The position numbers were made by a program, and so were the translations under genes. A stretch of DNA of 64,000 nt from Eubacteriaceae bacterium. Its GTDB lineage: Bacteria > Bacillota > Clostridia > Lachnospirales > Lachnospiraceae. Below the pieces are notes generated by a model. It was not told the origin of the DNA and searched no databases. It was given only the letters and a program-made list of their open reading frames with translations. The DNA lies in assembly GCA_910574015.1 (NCBI GenBank), contig CAJSYQ010000005.1, positions 62,001 through 126,000 of the forward strand, written 5' to 3'. Position 1 is the stretch's first letter. Each line of letters starts with the position of its first letter. Below, in pieces: positions 24,331 through 33,732 of this stretch.

Positions 24331-25704
24331 TTATATAAAATCATCGTCGCTTAATGCGGATGGATCTACTACAATATGGTCAAATGCCGACAGGCCGCCG
24401 GTGGTTGAATCCGATACGATGGTATATTCCTTATTTTGATACAGGATATCTACGGGCCGGAATTCACAAAATCCCTCGTTTACACAATACACACCCTGCA
24501 AGGGTTCGGTAGAACTCACGATAAAATCTTCTCCCGTGCTATGGTTCATAACAACATCTCCGCCAGTGACCACACTGCTGTCTACATAATATTTATCGTT
24601 GATAAAGAAGTAATTTCCCAGTGAGGTAAACTGCTTCGTTATTTTTCCCTCTTTCGTCCTGACCTGTTTGATGATCCCGCTGCCCTTATCTCCTCTGGTG
24701 ATGACCTCTGCCGGAAGTATGAAATAATCCTTTTTCAGCATGGAGCTGTTTGGTATCTTTAAGCCCTCCGCCGTCTTCAGATTGAATTCAAACTGCAAAA
24801 AGCGATCATTGAGATATCGTTCCATAAAACGTGTCGTGGTCAGGCTGACATAATGGATGTCCCCCTGATCCCATAACTCCACTGCTGCATTCAATGAGAT
24901 CCCATCTTTGGAAATCGTAATCCGGACCGTATCCAGATCCTTCAGCCTCTCATAATAATCGTTATTCAACCGTGTCGTCAGCGACCAAGTGTTGTCGGTT
25001 ATCAATTTATAGGCAGGGCTTCCGGCTGGCAGAAGTTCCGATGTCCAAGTCTGCTTTCTCGCTGTCTGGGAAAACTGGTCTAATAGTTCTGGAGTGATCT
25101 CTTCTTTCTTGGTATTTTCATATCCGTCGATAGCATAGGATAAAATGCCGTTTTTAGCCGATGTATATTTGATGAAATTCTTATCCTGTCCTGCTGATTT
25201 AAGCGCTTTATTCAGATCACTGTACAGATTGCCATTTGTCTTTTCAAAATATACATTATTGATATCATATTTTAGATTCTGTATCTGAGAATAAGACGAC
25301 AGGGAAAAATTGTTCTGAAAGGAGTAGATTACTTCCCGCATGGCAGTGATGCTCTCTTTATTTTTATCTGACTGCTGCAATGTTTCCAGCATATTGCTGA
25401 CTTCCCCGTTGGTGTCCAGGGTGTAGACAACATCCCCTGTCCCAACCCGGTTTCCTTCTGCGTTATAATAATTGATATACCCCTCTTTGTCTGTTGTTAC
25501 CACCTCTTCGGAACGGAGAATGAAACCATAAAGAGGAGAATCGTCTGAAATCCGGGTTGTATTCACTTCATAGATGGAGATATGCTCATCAGTGAGATAA
25601 CCCCAGGCCAGGACAACAATATAGGTAATAATAAGGAGGAAAATAAACAGTGCCAGATTGGGACGAAAACGTTTTTTCATTGGTACAACTTTTCTGGTCG
25701 CCAT
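24331..25704 (-). CDS. HlyD-like membrane fusion protein at the head of the ylm cluster
   Basis: The 457-residue protein has a basic N-terminus, one membrane span at about residues 16-36, and then a beta-barrel/lipoyl-like segment (LRSEEVVTTDKEGYINYYNAEGNRVGTGDVVYTLD). A coiled-coil region follows, and then C-terminal beta-domains. This is the layout of HlyD-family adaptors, which normally link ABC or RND pumps to the outside, but no pump gene is adjacent. The link to sepF and yggS suggests a role in the division or envelope machinery instead. ATG 25704 has AGAGGAGAG upstream. Function unknown. Confidence 0.8.
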   Translation of the reverse strand: MATRKVVPMKKRFRPNLALFIFLLIITYIVVLAWGYLTDEHISIYEVNTTRISDDSPLYGFILRSEEVVTTDKEGYINYYNAEGNRVGTGDVVYTLDTNGEVSNMLETLQQSDKNKESITAMREVIYSFQNNFSLSSYSQIQNLKYDINNVYFEKTNGNLYSDLNKALKSAGQDKNFIKYTSAKNGILSYAIDGYENTKKEEITPELLDQFSQTARKQTWTSELLPAGSPAYKLITDNTWSLTTRLNNDYYERLKDLDTVRITISKDGISLNAAVELWDQGDIHYVSLTTTRFMERYLNDRFLQFEFNLKTAEGLKIPNSSMLKKDYFILPAEVITRGDKGSGIIKQVRTKEGKITKQFTSLGNYFFINDKYYVDSSVVTGGDVVMNHSTGEDFIVSSTEPLQGVYCVNEGFCEFRPVDILYQNKEYTIVSDSTTGGLSAFDHIVVDPSALSDDDFI

Positions 25705-25783
25705 AAACTTCTCTCCTCTCTTCGCCTTGCTTATGTATAATTTTTTTCTTTTCTGCAACACTAATTGAAAAGGAGGTTGCACA

Positions 25784-25978
25784 ATGAAAGGATTAGATTA
25801 TACAGTATTGATCTTAGTCGTGATCGGTGCCGTAAACTGGGGTCTGGTTGGTTTCTTCGGCCTGGATCTGGTTGCCTTCATCTGCGGCAGTATGACGATC
25901 ATATCCCGCATTATCTATGCTGTCATTGGTGTATGCGGATTATACGCTCTCAGCTATCTTGGCAGAATAGGAAATTAG
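25784..25978 (+). CDS. DUF378 small membrane protein
   Basis: The 64-residue protein is nearly all membrane: two hydrophobic segments with the conserved LVVIGAVNWGLVGFFGLDLV in the first. This is the DUF378 (YuzA-like) family, function unknown. A strong AAGGAGG precedes the ATG. It is divergent from the HlyD-like gene and convergent with mgsA. Confidence 0.88.
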   Translation: MKGLDYTVLILVVIGAVNWGLVGFFGLDLVAFICGSMTIISRIIYAVIGVCGLYALSYLGRIGN

Positions 25979-25982
25979 TACG

Positions 25983-26026
25983 GCAAAATGCAAAGCGGCG
26001 TACTTTATGCAACAGACAAACGCCGC
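25983..26026 (-). terminator. terminator of the mre-min-mgsA operon
   Basis: GCGGCGT (25995-26001) pairs with ACGCCGC (26020-26026). On the minus strand it is followed by TTTGCATTTTGC. The long 18-base loop lowers confidence. Confidence 0.55.
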
Positions 26027-26425
26027 CTACATACGTACCAGCTCCCTCCAGTCCAGATCACCGCGTTCCAGAGCTTTCACTAATAATTCTGCTGTTGCTA
26101 CATTGGTGGCCAGCGGAATATTATGTATATCGCATAGACGGAACACAGGGTCTGCATCCGGCTCATGCATTTTGGGGGTCAGCGCATCGCGAAGAAAAAT
26201 AACAAGATCCATATCATTACTTTCAATCTGCGCTCCCAGCTGCTTTTCCCCTCCCAGATGTCCCGCCAGGTATTTGTGGATGGTGAGATTCGTTACCTCT
26301 TCAATCAGCCTTCCCGTCGTACCTGTTGCATAGATCGTATGTTTGTTCAAAATCCCTCTGTAGGCGATACAGAAATTCTGCATCAGAATTTTCTTTGAAT
26401 CATGTGCGATTAACCCAATATTCAT
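26027..26425 (-). CDS. mgsA: methylglyoxal synthase
   Basis: Converts dihydroxyacetone phosphate to methylglyoxal and phosphate, a bypass of lower glycolysis when phosphate is scarce. The 132-residue protein has the family start IGLIAHDSKK, the phosphate-binding ATGTTGRLIEE, GGEKQLGAQI, and catalytic NDMDLVIFLRD, followed by NIPLATNVATAEL. AAAGGAGA precedes the ATG. It is the last gene of the shape operon, 23 bp after rodA. Confidence 0.96.
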   Translation of the reverse strand: MNIGLIAHDSKKILMQNFCIAYRGILNKHTIYATGTTGRLIEEVTNLTIHKYLAGHLGGEKQLGAQIESNDMDLVIFLRDALTPKMHEPDADPVFRLCDIHNIPLATNVATAELLVKALERGDLDWRELVRM

Positions 26426-26448
26426 TATATAGTCTCCTTTCTCCGATT

Positions 26449-27621
26449 TTAATGGATCTCAAAATTACTACTTCCCCTGTTTGGCTGGATGCCAATATTT
26501 AATAAAATACCTACTGCCATCATATTGCCGAAAAGTGATGTCATGCCATAGCTCAGAAATGGAAGCGGCAGACCTGTATTCGGCAGCAATGATGTTGTTA
26601 CCCCAATATTGAAAAATATCTGTATAAAAAACATGGAACCGATGCCCACGGCGATGAGCATTCCCATATAATCCCTGGCATTTTTGGCCTTCAAAAAGCA
26701 TTTTATGATCACAATGGATAACAGAACGAGCACGAACAGGCAGCCGATAAATCCAAATTCTTCACTGAGAGGTGTCCAGATAAAATCACTTTCTGTAACG
26801 TCCACCAGGGAATAATTTCTGGCTGCCTCATCCCCCTCCAGAAGCTTCCCATATAACTTTCCGGATGCGATGGATAGTACGGAGTTGTTCTGCTGGTACA
26901 TAGCCCCCAGCTCATGTCCCTCGGGATGGAGCCAGGCGAGGATACGATTCAGCTGATACCTTCGGCTTCCCGTGAACAGCTTCTGATTTGGCTGCTGGAT
27001 GTACCAGAATAAAAATACGAATACCGGTACGACAACTGCCGCCACCGAGCCAAGGATCCGGTAGCCGATCCCAGAGCAGGCCAGCATCATAACAAGAATC
27101 ATAATGATAACGATACTGGAGGAAAGGTCTGACTGGATCAATATAAATGCTGTGGGAATCAGTGTGATCAGGCATGCCAGAAAGAAAGTACGGAAACTTT
27201 GCAGTTTTTTTTCTCTCATCCGGTTGAAAAATACTGCCAGAGCCAGTATGACCGCCAGCTTGCAAACTTCTGATGGCTGAAATATAAAGCCCCCGATATT
27301 GAGCCAGCGAAATGAATTCGTACCCTGGTTCACCCCCAGCGGAGACAGCTTTGTAGCCGCCGCCATCAGCGTAGACAGTATATAGATAACCGGTGTATAC
27401 AGACATAGGTCGTGATAATCGATAATCGAAAAAACAGCGATGATAAATAGTCCTGCTGTTATACTGAATGCCTGCCGGATCAGAGAAAAGTGAGGCTGCA
27501 CCAGTGAGAGGACAAAAGAGCTGATCAAAGTCAGTATAAGGACGACCACAACTAAAGAGATATCATAATTCTTCCAATTATACCGTTTAATCTGAAACCA
27601 TTGCTGTATTTTTTCCCGCAT
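26449..27621 (-). CDS. rodA: RodA/FtsW-family peptidoglycan glycosyltransferase
   Basis: SEDS proteins polymerise lipid II into glycan strands together with a class B PBP. The 390-residue protein has about ten membrane segments, the family motifs GVNQGTNSFRWLNIGGFIFQPSEVCKLAVI and, at the C-terminus, NTGLPLPFLSYGMTS. Its place in the mre-PBP2-min operon points to RodA, acting in elongation with MreBCD and the PBP2 encoded at 29472, rather than to FtsW or SpoVE. Confidence 0.9.
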   Translation of the reverse strand: MREKIQQWFQIKRYNWKNYDISLVVVVLILTLISSFVLSLVQPHFSLIRQAFSITAGLFIIAVFSIIDYHDLCLYTPVIYILSTLMAAATKLSPLGVNQGTNSFRWLNIGGFIFQPSEVCKLAVILALAVFFNRMREKKLQSFRTFFLACLITLIPTAFILIQSDLSSSIVIIMILVMMLACSGIGYRILGSVAAVVVPVFVFLFWYIQQPNQKLFTGSRRYQLNRILAWLHPEGHELGAMYQQNNSVLSIASGKLYGKLLEGDEAARNYSLVDVTESDFIWTPLSEEFGFIGCLFVLVLLSIVIIKCFLKAKNARDYMGMLIAVGIGSMFFIQIFFNIGVTTSLLPNTGLPLPFLSYGMTSLFGNMMAVGILLNIGIQPNRGSSNFEIH

Positions 27622-27655
27622 GTTAAATCCCGCCTCTTATATAATCTCACGTTTT

Positions 27656-27934
27656 TTAGTTTGGACTGCTGTGTTTCATATCTTTAATCGGAATATTCGC
27701 AAACAGAGCCGGCACCATGCCGTTCATATTTTCGGATTCTGTCTGCTCGATCTTGATATCCAGTCCGTCTATGTCTATTTCCACGTATTTTGAAATCACC
27801 TGAATGATATCATTCTTTATCTGTTCCATTATCTCTGGCGAACAGTTGGCACGATCCGAGACCAGAACCATTTTTAATCTGTCTTTTGCCACATTACTGG
27901 AAGATTTTTTTCTAAAAAAATCTGCAAATCCCAT
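27656..27934 (-). CDS. minE: cell division topological specificity factor MinE
   Basis: MinE stimulates MinD ATPase to drive pole-to-pole oscillation of the division inhibitor. The 92-residue protein has an N-terminal membrane/MinD-binding region with KDRLKMVLVSDRANCSPEIME and a C-terminal dimerisation part VISKYVEIDIDGLDIKIEQ. Its presence with DivIVA in one genome is typical of Clostridia. It lies 14 bp after minD. Confidence 0.95.
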   Translation of the reverse strand: MGFADFFRKKSSSNVAKDRLKMVLVSDRANCSPEIMEQIKNDIIQVISKYVEIDIDGLDIKIEQTESENMNGMVPALFANIPIKDMKHSSPN

Positions 27935-27948
27935 ATGTATTCCTCTCC

Positions 27949-28737
27949 TTAGCTTTTGAATTTATTTTTTATCTTGGAAAAGAATCCATTTTTTTGGAAT
28001 AAATCCAGAAATGGTACTTCCTCTCCCATTATGCGCTGACAGATATTTGCATATGCCTGTCCCGCCATCGTATTGCTGCCCACCAAAGGCTCGCCCTGAT
28101 TGGTGGACACTACAATATTTTCATCATCTGGTACGATACCAAGAAGGTCGATGGCAAGAATCTCTACTACATCATCGCTTGACATCATATCCCCCCGTTT
28201 CACCATATCGGCCCGGAGACGGTTTACTATGAGTTCTGTCCTGCCGATCTCGTTGGCCTCAAGCAGTCCGATGATCCGGTCTGCGTCCCGGACAGCGGAT
28301 ACCTCTGGAGTGGTCACTACGATGGCCCTGTCGGCGCCGGCAATGGCATTCTTAAATCCCTGCTCTATCCCTGCCGGGCAGTCAAGCAGTATGTAATCAA
28401 ATTCTTCTTTCAACTCGGCCGTGAGTTTGGTCATCTGTTCTGGATTCACTGCCGTCTTATCCCGGGTCTGTGCGGACGGGAGCAGGTACAGATTGGGATA
28501 TCTTTTATCCTTGATCAGAGCCTGTTTGATCCGGCAGTTTCCCTCGATCACATCCACGAGATTGTAGACGATCCGGTTTTCCAGTCCCATTACCACATCA
28601 AGATTACGCAGACCTATATCAGTATCGATCAGTACTACCTTCTTCCCCTCTTTCGCAAGACCTGTACCCACGTTGGCAGTTGTTGTGGTCTTTCCTACAC
28701 CGCCCTTACCTGATGTTATAACAATTACTTCACTCAT
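27949..28737 (-). CDS. minD: septum site-determining ATPase MinD
   Basis: Membrane-associated ATPase that carries MinC to the membrane. The 262-residue protein begins MSEVIVITSGKGGVGKTTTTANVG, the deviant Walker A motif with signature Lys11, then LIDTDIGLRNLDVVMGLE and LLDCPAGIEQGF. The C-terminal tail ends in FFSKIKNKFKS, a basic amphipathic helix for membrane binding. GGAGG precedes the ATG. Part of minC-minD-minE. Confidence 0.97.
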   Translation of the reverse strand: MSEVIVITSGKGGVGKTTTTANVGTGLAKEGKKVVLIDTDIGLRNLDVVMGLENRIVYNLVDVIEGNCRIKQALIKDKRYPNLYLLPSAQTRDKTAVNPEQMTKLTAELKEEFDYILLDCPAGIEQGFKNAIAGADRAIVVTTPEVSAVRDADRIIGLLEANEIGRTELIVNRLRADMVKRGDMMSSDDVVEILAIDLLGIVPDDENIVVSTNQGEPLVGSNTMAGQAYANICQRIMGEEVPFLDLFQKNGFFSKIKNKFKS

Positions 28738-28790
28738 TTTTCTTCCTCCATATATATTATTCTCCTAAATGGGAGATAACAAACCTCATC

Positions 28791-29456
28791 CTAACATTTT
28801 ATGTCTGACAGCGTCTGTCTTGAAATCGTATCGACATAGATTGTATCCTCTTCCAGATAGGCAATCTGCGGTTCCTTCGGCGGTGCGTTCTTCTCATCCG
28901 CACAGCGGGCGATCACATCACCGATGCGGATCTGAACCGGATTCATCTTCAGTGCCACAACAAAGCAATTCTCTCTTCCAGAGGCGCCGGCATATACGGT
29001 TCCATTCAGCGCCCCCAGTATAATGACATTTCCTGTGGATACTACCTGGGCGCCTGCATTTACGTCCCCCAGTATCACGATACTTGTCTCAAATTCCATC
29101 ACCTGACCGGAACGCAGATTCCCCTTAAAAAATTGTCCGGTGTTGGCGTTCATCTGCATCAGCCGGTCATTCAGTGTCTGGGTAAAATACTCTTCCTGCA
29201 TTTTATCATGGTCGATCAGACAGACCACATGCAGTTGGGAATGATCCGATATACATTGCAGCAGGACCGCTTCCTCTTCCTCGGACAGGTCCCGCCCCTC
29301 AAGAGAAACAGCCACCCGTGCATCTCCGAGAAAATCTGCACTGTCCGTAAACTTTTTCTCTACTTCCTCTAAAAGCTCCTCAAATGACAGCTCTGAATCC
29401 AATATGATGCGTATACCAGATTTATTCCCCTTGATGACAACAGGTGTCTTTTTCAT
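28791..29456 (-). CDS. minC: septum site-determining protein MinC
   Basis: MinC blocks FtsZ polymerisation away from midcell. The 221-residue protein has an N-terminal domain (VVIKGNKSGIRIILD) and, from about residue 110, the C-terminal beta-helix with FKGNLRSGQVMEFETSIVILGDVNAGAQV, GNVIILGALNGTVYAGA and IRIGDVIARC, all MinC hallmarks. AGGGGG precedes the ATG. It follows the PBP2 gene by 15 bp. Confidence 0.95.
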   Translation of the reverse strand: MKKTPVVIKGNKSGIRIILDSELSFEELLEEVEKKFTDSADFLGDARVAVSLEGRDLSEEEEAVLLQCISDHSQLHVVCLIDHDKMQEEYFTQTLNDRLMQMNANTGQFFKGNLRSGQVMEFETSIVILGDVNAGAQVVSTGNVIILGALNGTVYAGASGRENCFVVALKMNPVQIRIGDVIARCADEKNAPPKEPQIAYLEEDTIYVDTISRQTLSDIKC

Positions 29457-29471
29457 AACTTATTTCCCCCT

Positions 29472-32333
29472 CTAATCAGTCCTCCGGCTGGATCCCAGTG
29501 CAGGGTTGCCTACCTTCTGGTTCAGCAGGGACTTTCTGGATTTCTCACTCTTATTAAAGTAATATTTATATACATTACTGGCAAGCTCTGCCGCGTTCGA
29601 CGAGGTAAATCCGTTTGGTATCTGAACCGTAACGGAGATCTCGGGGCTTTCATATGGCGCAAAGCTTACGAACCACGCGTGGTTCGGCTCATTGGCCGTA
29701 ATCTCCGCAGTTCCTGTTTTTCCTGCCACCTTTACAGGTACGGAACGGAACAGGGAAGAAATGCTTCCATTGCTCACTACACGGCTCATGCCGGTCCAGA
29801 TCGCCTGAAGCGAAGTTTGGGATACATCCAGCTCCTTCTTAACCTTTGCTGTATTTTTTGTATTTTTTCCTGTTACTGTATTTTTAAACCGATCGATCAG
29901 TGTCAGATCATAACAGTTATTTCCGTTGGCCAGAGTTGTGATGTATCGTGACATCTGCACTGGTGTGTAACTGTTGCTGCCCTGTCCAATGGTTGACCTG
30001 ACAATATCTTCATTGGAAAAGGAGGGCGAGGCCTCCGCCAGTTCTATACCAGATTTGTCTGTGAGACCATACATTCCGGCATATTTTTCCAGACGCTTCA
30101 GACCCTTTTCATTGTCTACGATATTTTCGCGCCCATTCCCCATTAGATATCCCATCTCGTAAAAGAAATAATTACAGGAATGCTGAAGTGCCTGTGTCAC
30201 ATTGAGATTTCCGTGGGAGTAACTGCTCCAGCATTTGGGCCATGGTTTATTGATCTTCTCAAATCTGACACCGTCATGGACCGTGGAATAGGTGTTGATA
30301 ATACCTTCCCCCAGTGCGGCGGTGGCCGAAACCATCTTGAATGTAGACCCAGGTGCCGCCTTCTGCTGAGTGGCGCGGTTCAGCAGGGCTGACGCACTGC
30401 TGGTACTGATCTTGGAATAGTAATCGCCGTCCACTGTATTGGCAAATTTATTATTGTCATAACTTGGATAAGAAACCAGAGCCAGCACTTTTCCGGTTTT
30501 AACAGAAGTTATCACCACAGAGGCGGCACATGGTGTCAGTCCAAGATCTCCTGGTGGAATTTCCAGGGATCGTATTTTGGATTTCAGGAAATGATATGGT
30601 TTCAACATACCAGTCTGAAGCTTGACATAAGTATCCTTATCCGCCTTTAACACCTTCTGATCATGCAGGAGAAGGCAGATCTGCCGGCCGCTGATCCGGC
30701 CGCTGTCCACCATAACATGGTATACCTTTTTATCAAAGGCGGCATCGTCTGTCAGTTCTTCAAATATATAGTCGCAGATTTTTTTGAACACTTCCTCCGA
30801 GCTGTAATAATCTTCCCCCACATCCAGCACCGAGAGATTGATCCAGTTATTTTTTATCCCATAGATAAGGAATTCACTCAGGCTTATCCGGTCATTTATA
30901 TATTTCGAATAAACCTGGCTGGTAGTATCCATGGTATTGGCATTCAGCACATCATTTTCCTTCAGCATGGAGAAAATATAATCAAGATAACTGTCCATAG
31001 CGTCGGACAGATCCTTTCCCGCTGTCCTGTCCGTATAAGTGAGCCTGTTTTTAATGCTGTTGATGGATGTCTTCTTGTAAGAGGTAAAGCTGTTATAGAT
31101 GGATTTCTCCAATTCCGTGGCGTCCTCTTTGGCAAAATGAGTGACATCTACAATACTATTTTGGAGGATAGCATCGTATACATCATAAATAGGTACAAGG
31201 ATGCCTGATGCTTTCTTTCCCTTGGTTCCATGGCTTTTTCCCTCCACCAGCTTGGACGTCAGGATACTGGCAATCTCCTTCTCTGCCAGTCGGTAGGCGG
31301 CCTTCTGGAGATCTGCATCGATGGACAGATAGATATCATTTCCTGCAACCGCATCCTTGGTTTTCTTTGTACTTACAATACGTGAAGCGCTGTCGATCAA
31401 AAGAGTTTCCGAACCCTTGGTTCCCTTCAGGTCGTCCTCAAATTCCTTTTCAATTCCGGTCTTCCCAATCTGATCCGTGGAATTATACTCTGTATTGCCC
31501 TTTTCCTGCATTTCTGCCAAAGTATCGGAAGAAATCGTGCCAGTATAACCGATGATATGCGCGAAATATTTGCTGTCATAATATACCCTGTTTAATTCAG
31601 AGGTGACCTCCACTCCAGGCAGATCAACAGAATTTTCTTTTATCGCTGCCACCGTTTTTGCAGAAACATTGGAATTTAGGGAGATCGGCTCATATTTGGA
31701 ATAGGTATTCATCATCAGCGCATACCGGACAGACATAATTTTTAATGCATCCTCCACGCCGATGCCTGTCTCCGCCTCCTGATCGAAGAAACGGATTTTA
31801 TTTACAGAATCGGACGTTCTGATATATTCAAAACATTCAGCCGCCGTCATCTGCTTTTGTTCTTCGGTCAGAAGATCCACCGTCTTAGTAAAGTAGATAT
31901 CACGCTTAAAACGAAGAATGGCGGATTTACTGACGTTGAATTTAAACTTGCCCTTTCTGGTCATAACAATGGGAAAATCCAGTTCCAGTTCATCACCGTT
32001 TTTTTCCATAAGCCGGATGCACTTAAGAATCATGGCATTTTTCGATACGTTGTCTTTGAGTTCACCAGAATCTTCTATGGTAATGGCATATCTTTGTTCA
32101 TTTGTTGCCAGAAGCTTTCCCTTGCTGTCATATATTTTTCCTCTGGCGCTCTTTACTGTCTTTATTTTCTGTTTCTGAAGTGTGGCCTGTTTATCGTAAG
32201 TCTCTCCCTTGACAATCTGAAGGTAAAACATCCTGCCGATGAGAAGACTGAATAAGAGAACATATGATACAACTACGGCAAACAGCCGGGATTTAACAAT
32301 CGACTTTAAATAATCAAGTACACTGTCGAGCAA
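29472..32333 (-). CDS. class B penicillin-binding protein 2 (elongation transpeptidase)
   Basis: PBP2 cross-links new peptidoglycan with RodA and MreBCD. The protein is long, 953 residues: a membrane segment at about 17-37, a pedestal domain, a large extra region from about 365 to 600 that is Lys/Asp-rich and mostly helical, and the transpeptidase domain. The active-site motifs are Ser663 (STFK, SxxK), Ser718 (SCN) and Lys872 (KTGT). A TTG start with GGAGG seven bases upstream follows the mreD stop by two bases. The classical PBP2 has about 600-700 residues, so the insert is notable. Confidence 0.93.
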   Translation of the reverse strand: MLDSVLDYLKSIVKSRLFAVVVSYVLLFSLLIGRMFYLQIVKGETYDKQATLQKQKIKTVKSARGKIYDSKGKLLATNEQRYAITIEDSGELKDNVSKNAMILKCIRLMEKNGDELELDFPIVMTRKGKFKFNVSKSAILRFKRDIYFTKTVDLLTEEQKQMTAAECFEYIRTSDSVNKIRFFDQEAETGIGVEDALKIMSVRYALMMNTYSKYEPISLNSNVSAKTVAAIKENSVDLPGVEVTSELNRVYYDSKYFAHIIGYTGTISSDTLAEMQEKGNTEYNSTDQIGKTGIEKEFEDDLKGTKGSETLLIDSASRIVSTKKTKDAVAGNDIYLSIDADLQKAAYRLAEKEIASILTSKLVEGKSHGTKGKKASGILVPIYDVYDAILQNSIVDVTHFAKEDATELEKSIYNSFTSYKKTSINSIKNRLTYTDRTAGKDLSDAMDSYLDYIFSMLKENDVLNANTMDTTSQVYSKYINDRISLSEFLIYGIKNNWINLSVLDVGEDYYSSEEVFKKICDYIFEELTDDAAFDKKVYHVMVDSGRISGRQICLLLHDQKVLKADKDTYVKLQTGMLKPYHFLKSKIRSLEIPPGDLGLTPCAASVVITSVKTGKVLALVSYPSYDNNKFANTVDGDYYSKISTSSASALLNRATQQKAAPGSTFKMVSATAALGEGIINTYSTVHDGVRFEKINKPWPKCWSSYSHGNLNVTQALQHSCNYFFYEMGYLMGNGRENIVDNEKGLKRLEKYAGMYGLTDKSGIELAEASPSFSNEDIVRSTIGQGSNSYTPVQMSRYITTLANGNNCYDLTLIDRFKNTVTGKNTKNTAKVKKELDVSQTSLQAIWTGMSRVVSNGSISSLFRSVPVKVAGKTGTAEITANEPNHAWFVSFAPYESPEISVTVQIPNGFTSSNAAELASNVYKYYFNKSEKSRKSLLNQKVGNPALGSSRRTD

Positions 32334-32335
32334 AG

Positions 32336-32845
32336 CTATACCTCCTCTTCTTTTTTTCTGGATATCCGTGTTTCAAAATATACGATAAGCCGGTAAAACA
32401 CGATCCCAACCAAAGTAGTGTACACCACCTCTGGAAGGATCCTGTGAATGAAGTAAAAAGAAAAATGCAGTCTACCGCGCATCAAAAATTCCGTCACATA
32501 ATAATATATTCCATAGATCAAATCGCTTCCGGCAATCAGGATCAGCGGAAGTACCAGACTGTTCCGAAAATATATTTTCTGGCAGAAGCCTATGATAAAT
32601 CCGATCGTCATCATGACAAAGGCATAAAGCCCCACTACACTGCCGCAGATACAATCCAGAAACAGGCCGCATAAAAATCCGGTCAGCAGGCCGGAAGTCC
32701 GGCCCCGGAGATAGGAATATGTGACAGTCACTACCAGCAGCAGGTTCGGCACCACATCGGAGAGGGCCAGCTTGCGGAAAATAGTAGTCTGTAATAAGAT
32801 TGCCACAATGATAGTGATAAAGGTAACAAGTTTTCTTTTTATCAT
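32336..32845 (-). CDS. mreD: rod shape-determining protein MreD
   Basis: Small integral membrane protein of the elongation complex. The 169 residues form about five or six hydrophobic segments; LLVVTVTYSYLRGRTSGLLTGFLCGLFLDC is typical of MreD. The start overlaps the mreC stop (ATGA). Assigned by fold pattern and its place between mreC and the PBP2 gene. Confidence 0.92.
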   Translation of the reverse strand: MIKRKLVTFITIIVAILLQTTIFRKLALSDVVPNLLLVVTVTYSYLRGRTSGLLTGFLCGLFLDCICGSVVGLYAFVMMTIGFIIGFCQKIYFRNSLVLPLILIAGSDLIYGIYYYVTEFLMRGRLHFSFYFIHRILPEVVYTTLVGIVFYRLIVYFETRISRKKEEEV

Positions 32846-33711
32846 TTTGTTATCTCTCCCAGCTCGGAAGCATCCTTTAACTGAGTGATGACAAGGACCA
32901 TATTCAGCTGGTCAAAATTCACCACTGGTGTCAGGTGCGCTGTCTTCATAAGGTTTGAACTGTCTGTAGTAATGTCTTTTATATAACCAACCGACAAGCC
33001 AGGGAGGAATTTATCGCTGATATGGGATGTCACAACCTCATCCCCTTCCTTCACCTTGGCGGTATTGCTGATCATCTCGATATCGATGCAGCCCTGGTAG
33101 ATCGTCTCCATATTCCCCTTCACCATACAGGTTTCCCCGGTGGATTCAAACATGGCGCTGACATTGCTCTTATCATCAATGATAGCACGGACTTTTGCAT
33201 AATGCCTGCCGGCCTCCGATACGATCCCCACAAGGCCGTTACCGGCAATTACATTCATATCCACGTCGACGCCGTCTTCTTTTCCCTTGTCAATATAGAA
33301 TACATTAAACCAGTTGTTGCCGTCGCGGCTGATGATAGTGGCCGCCACCTTGGGATAATCCGGATATTTTTTGTCCAGCTTGTACAATTCCTGAAGGTTA
33401 TCCAGTTCAGCATTCTCACTTGTAAGAATTTTATTGGCGTAGCTGAGAGTATCCAGCTTTTCCTGAAGTTCTTTATTTTTCGCCTGAAGCTCCTCTTTGG
33501 ATGAGAGAAGCTCCAGTTTATCGGAAATGGAACGGCCTACCGTATTGATCCCTTTCTGCATGGGTGAAATCATGTCCCCCGCAAGTGTCTTCACAGCAGA
33601 AAAGCGGTCGGAGAATTTAAACGAAAGGAGTACCAACAGCACACACATTACGGAAAGGCACATGTATAATATTTTTGGATGGATAAAATTTTTCTTCCTG
33701 CGTTTCTTCAT
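32842..33711 (-). CDS. mreC: rod shape-determining protein MreC
   Basis: MreC links the MreB filament to PBP2 on the outer face of the membrane. The 289-residue protein has a basic N-terminus, one membrane span at about 11-30, a coiled coil (LLSSKEELQAKNKELQEKLDTL) and the beta-domain with GLVGIVSEAGRHYAKVRAIIDDKSNVSA. ATG 33711 is preferred to GTG 33723 because GGGG then has a six-base spacing. It starts 21 bp after mreB. Confidence 0.94.
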   Translation of the reverse strand: MKKRRKKNFIHPKILYMCLSVMCVLLVLLSFKFSDRFSAVKTLAGDMISPMQKGINTVGRSISDKLELLSSKEELQAKNKELQEKLDTLSYANKILTSENAELDNLQELYKLDKKYPDYPKVAATIISRDGNNWFNVFYIDKGKEDGVDVDMNVIAGNGLVGIVSEAGRHYAKVRAIIDDKSNVSAMFESTGETCMVKGNMETIYQGCIDIEMISNTAKVKEGDEVVTSHISDKFLPGLSVGYIKDITTDSSNLMKTAHLTPVVNFDQLNMVLVITQLKDASELGEITK

Positions 33712-33732
33712 GCTTATCCCCACTTTCCCCTA

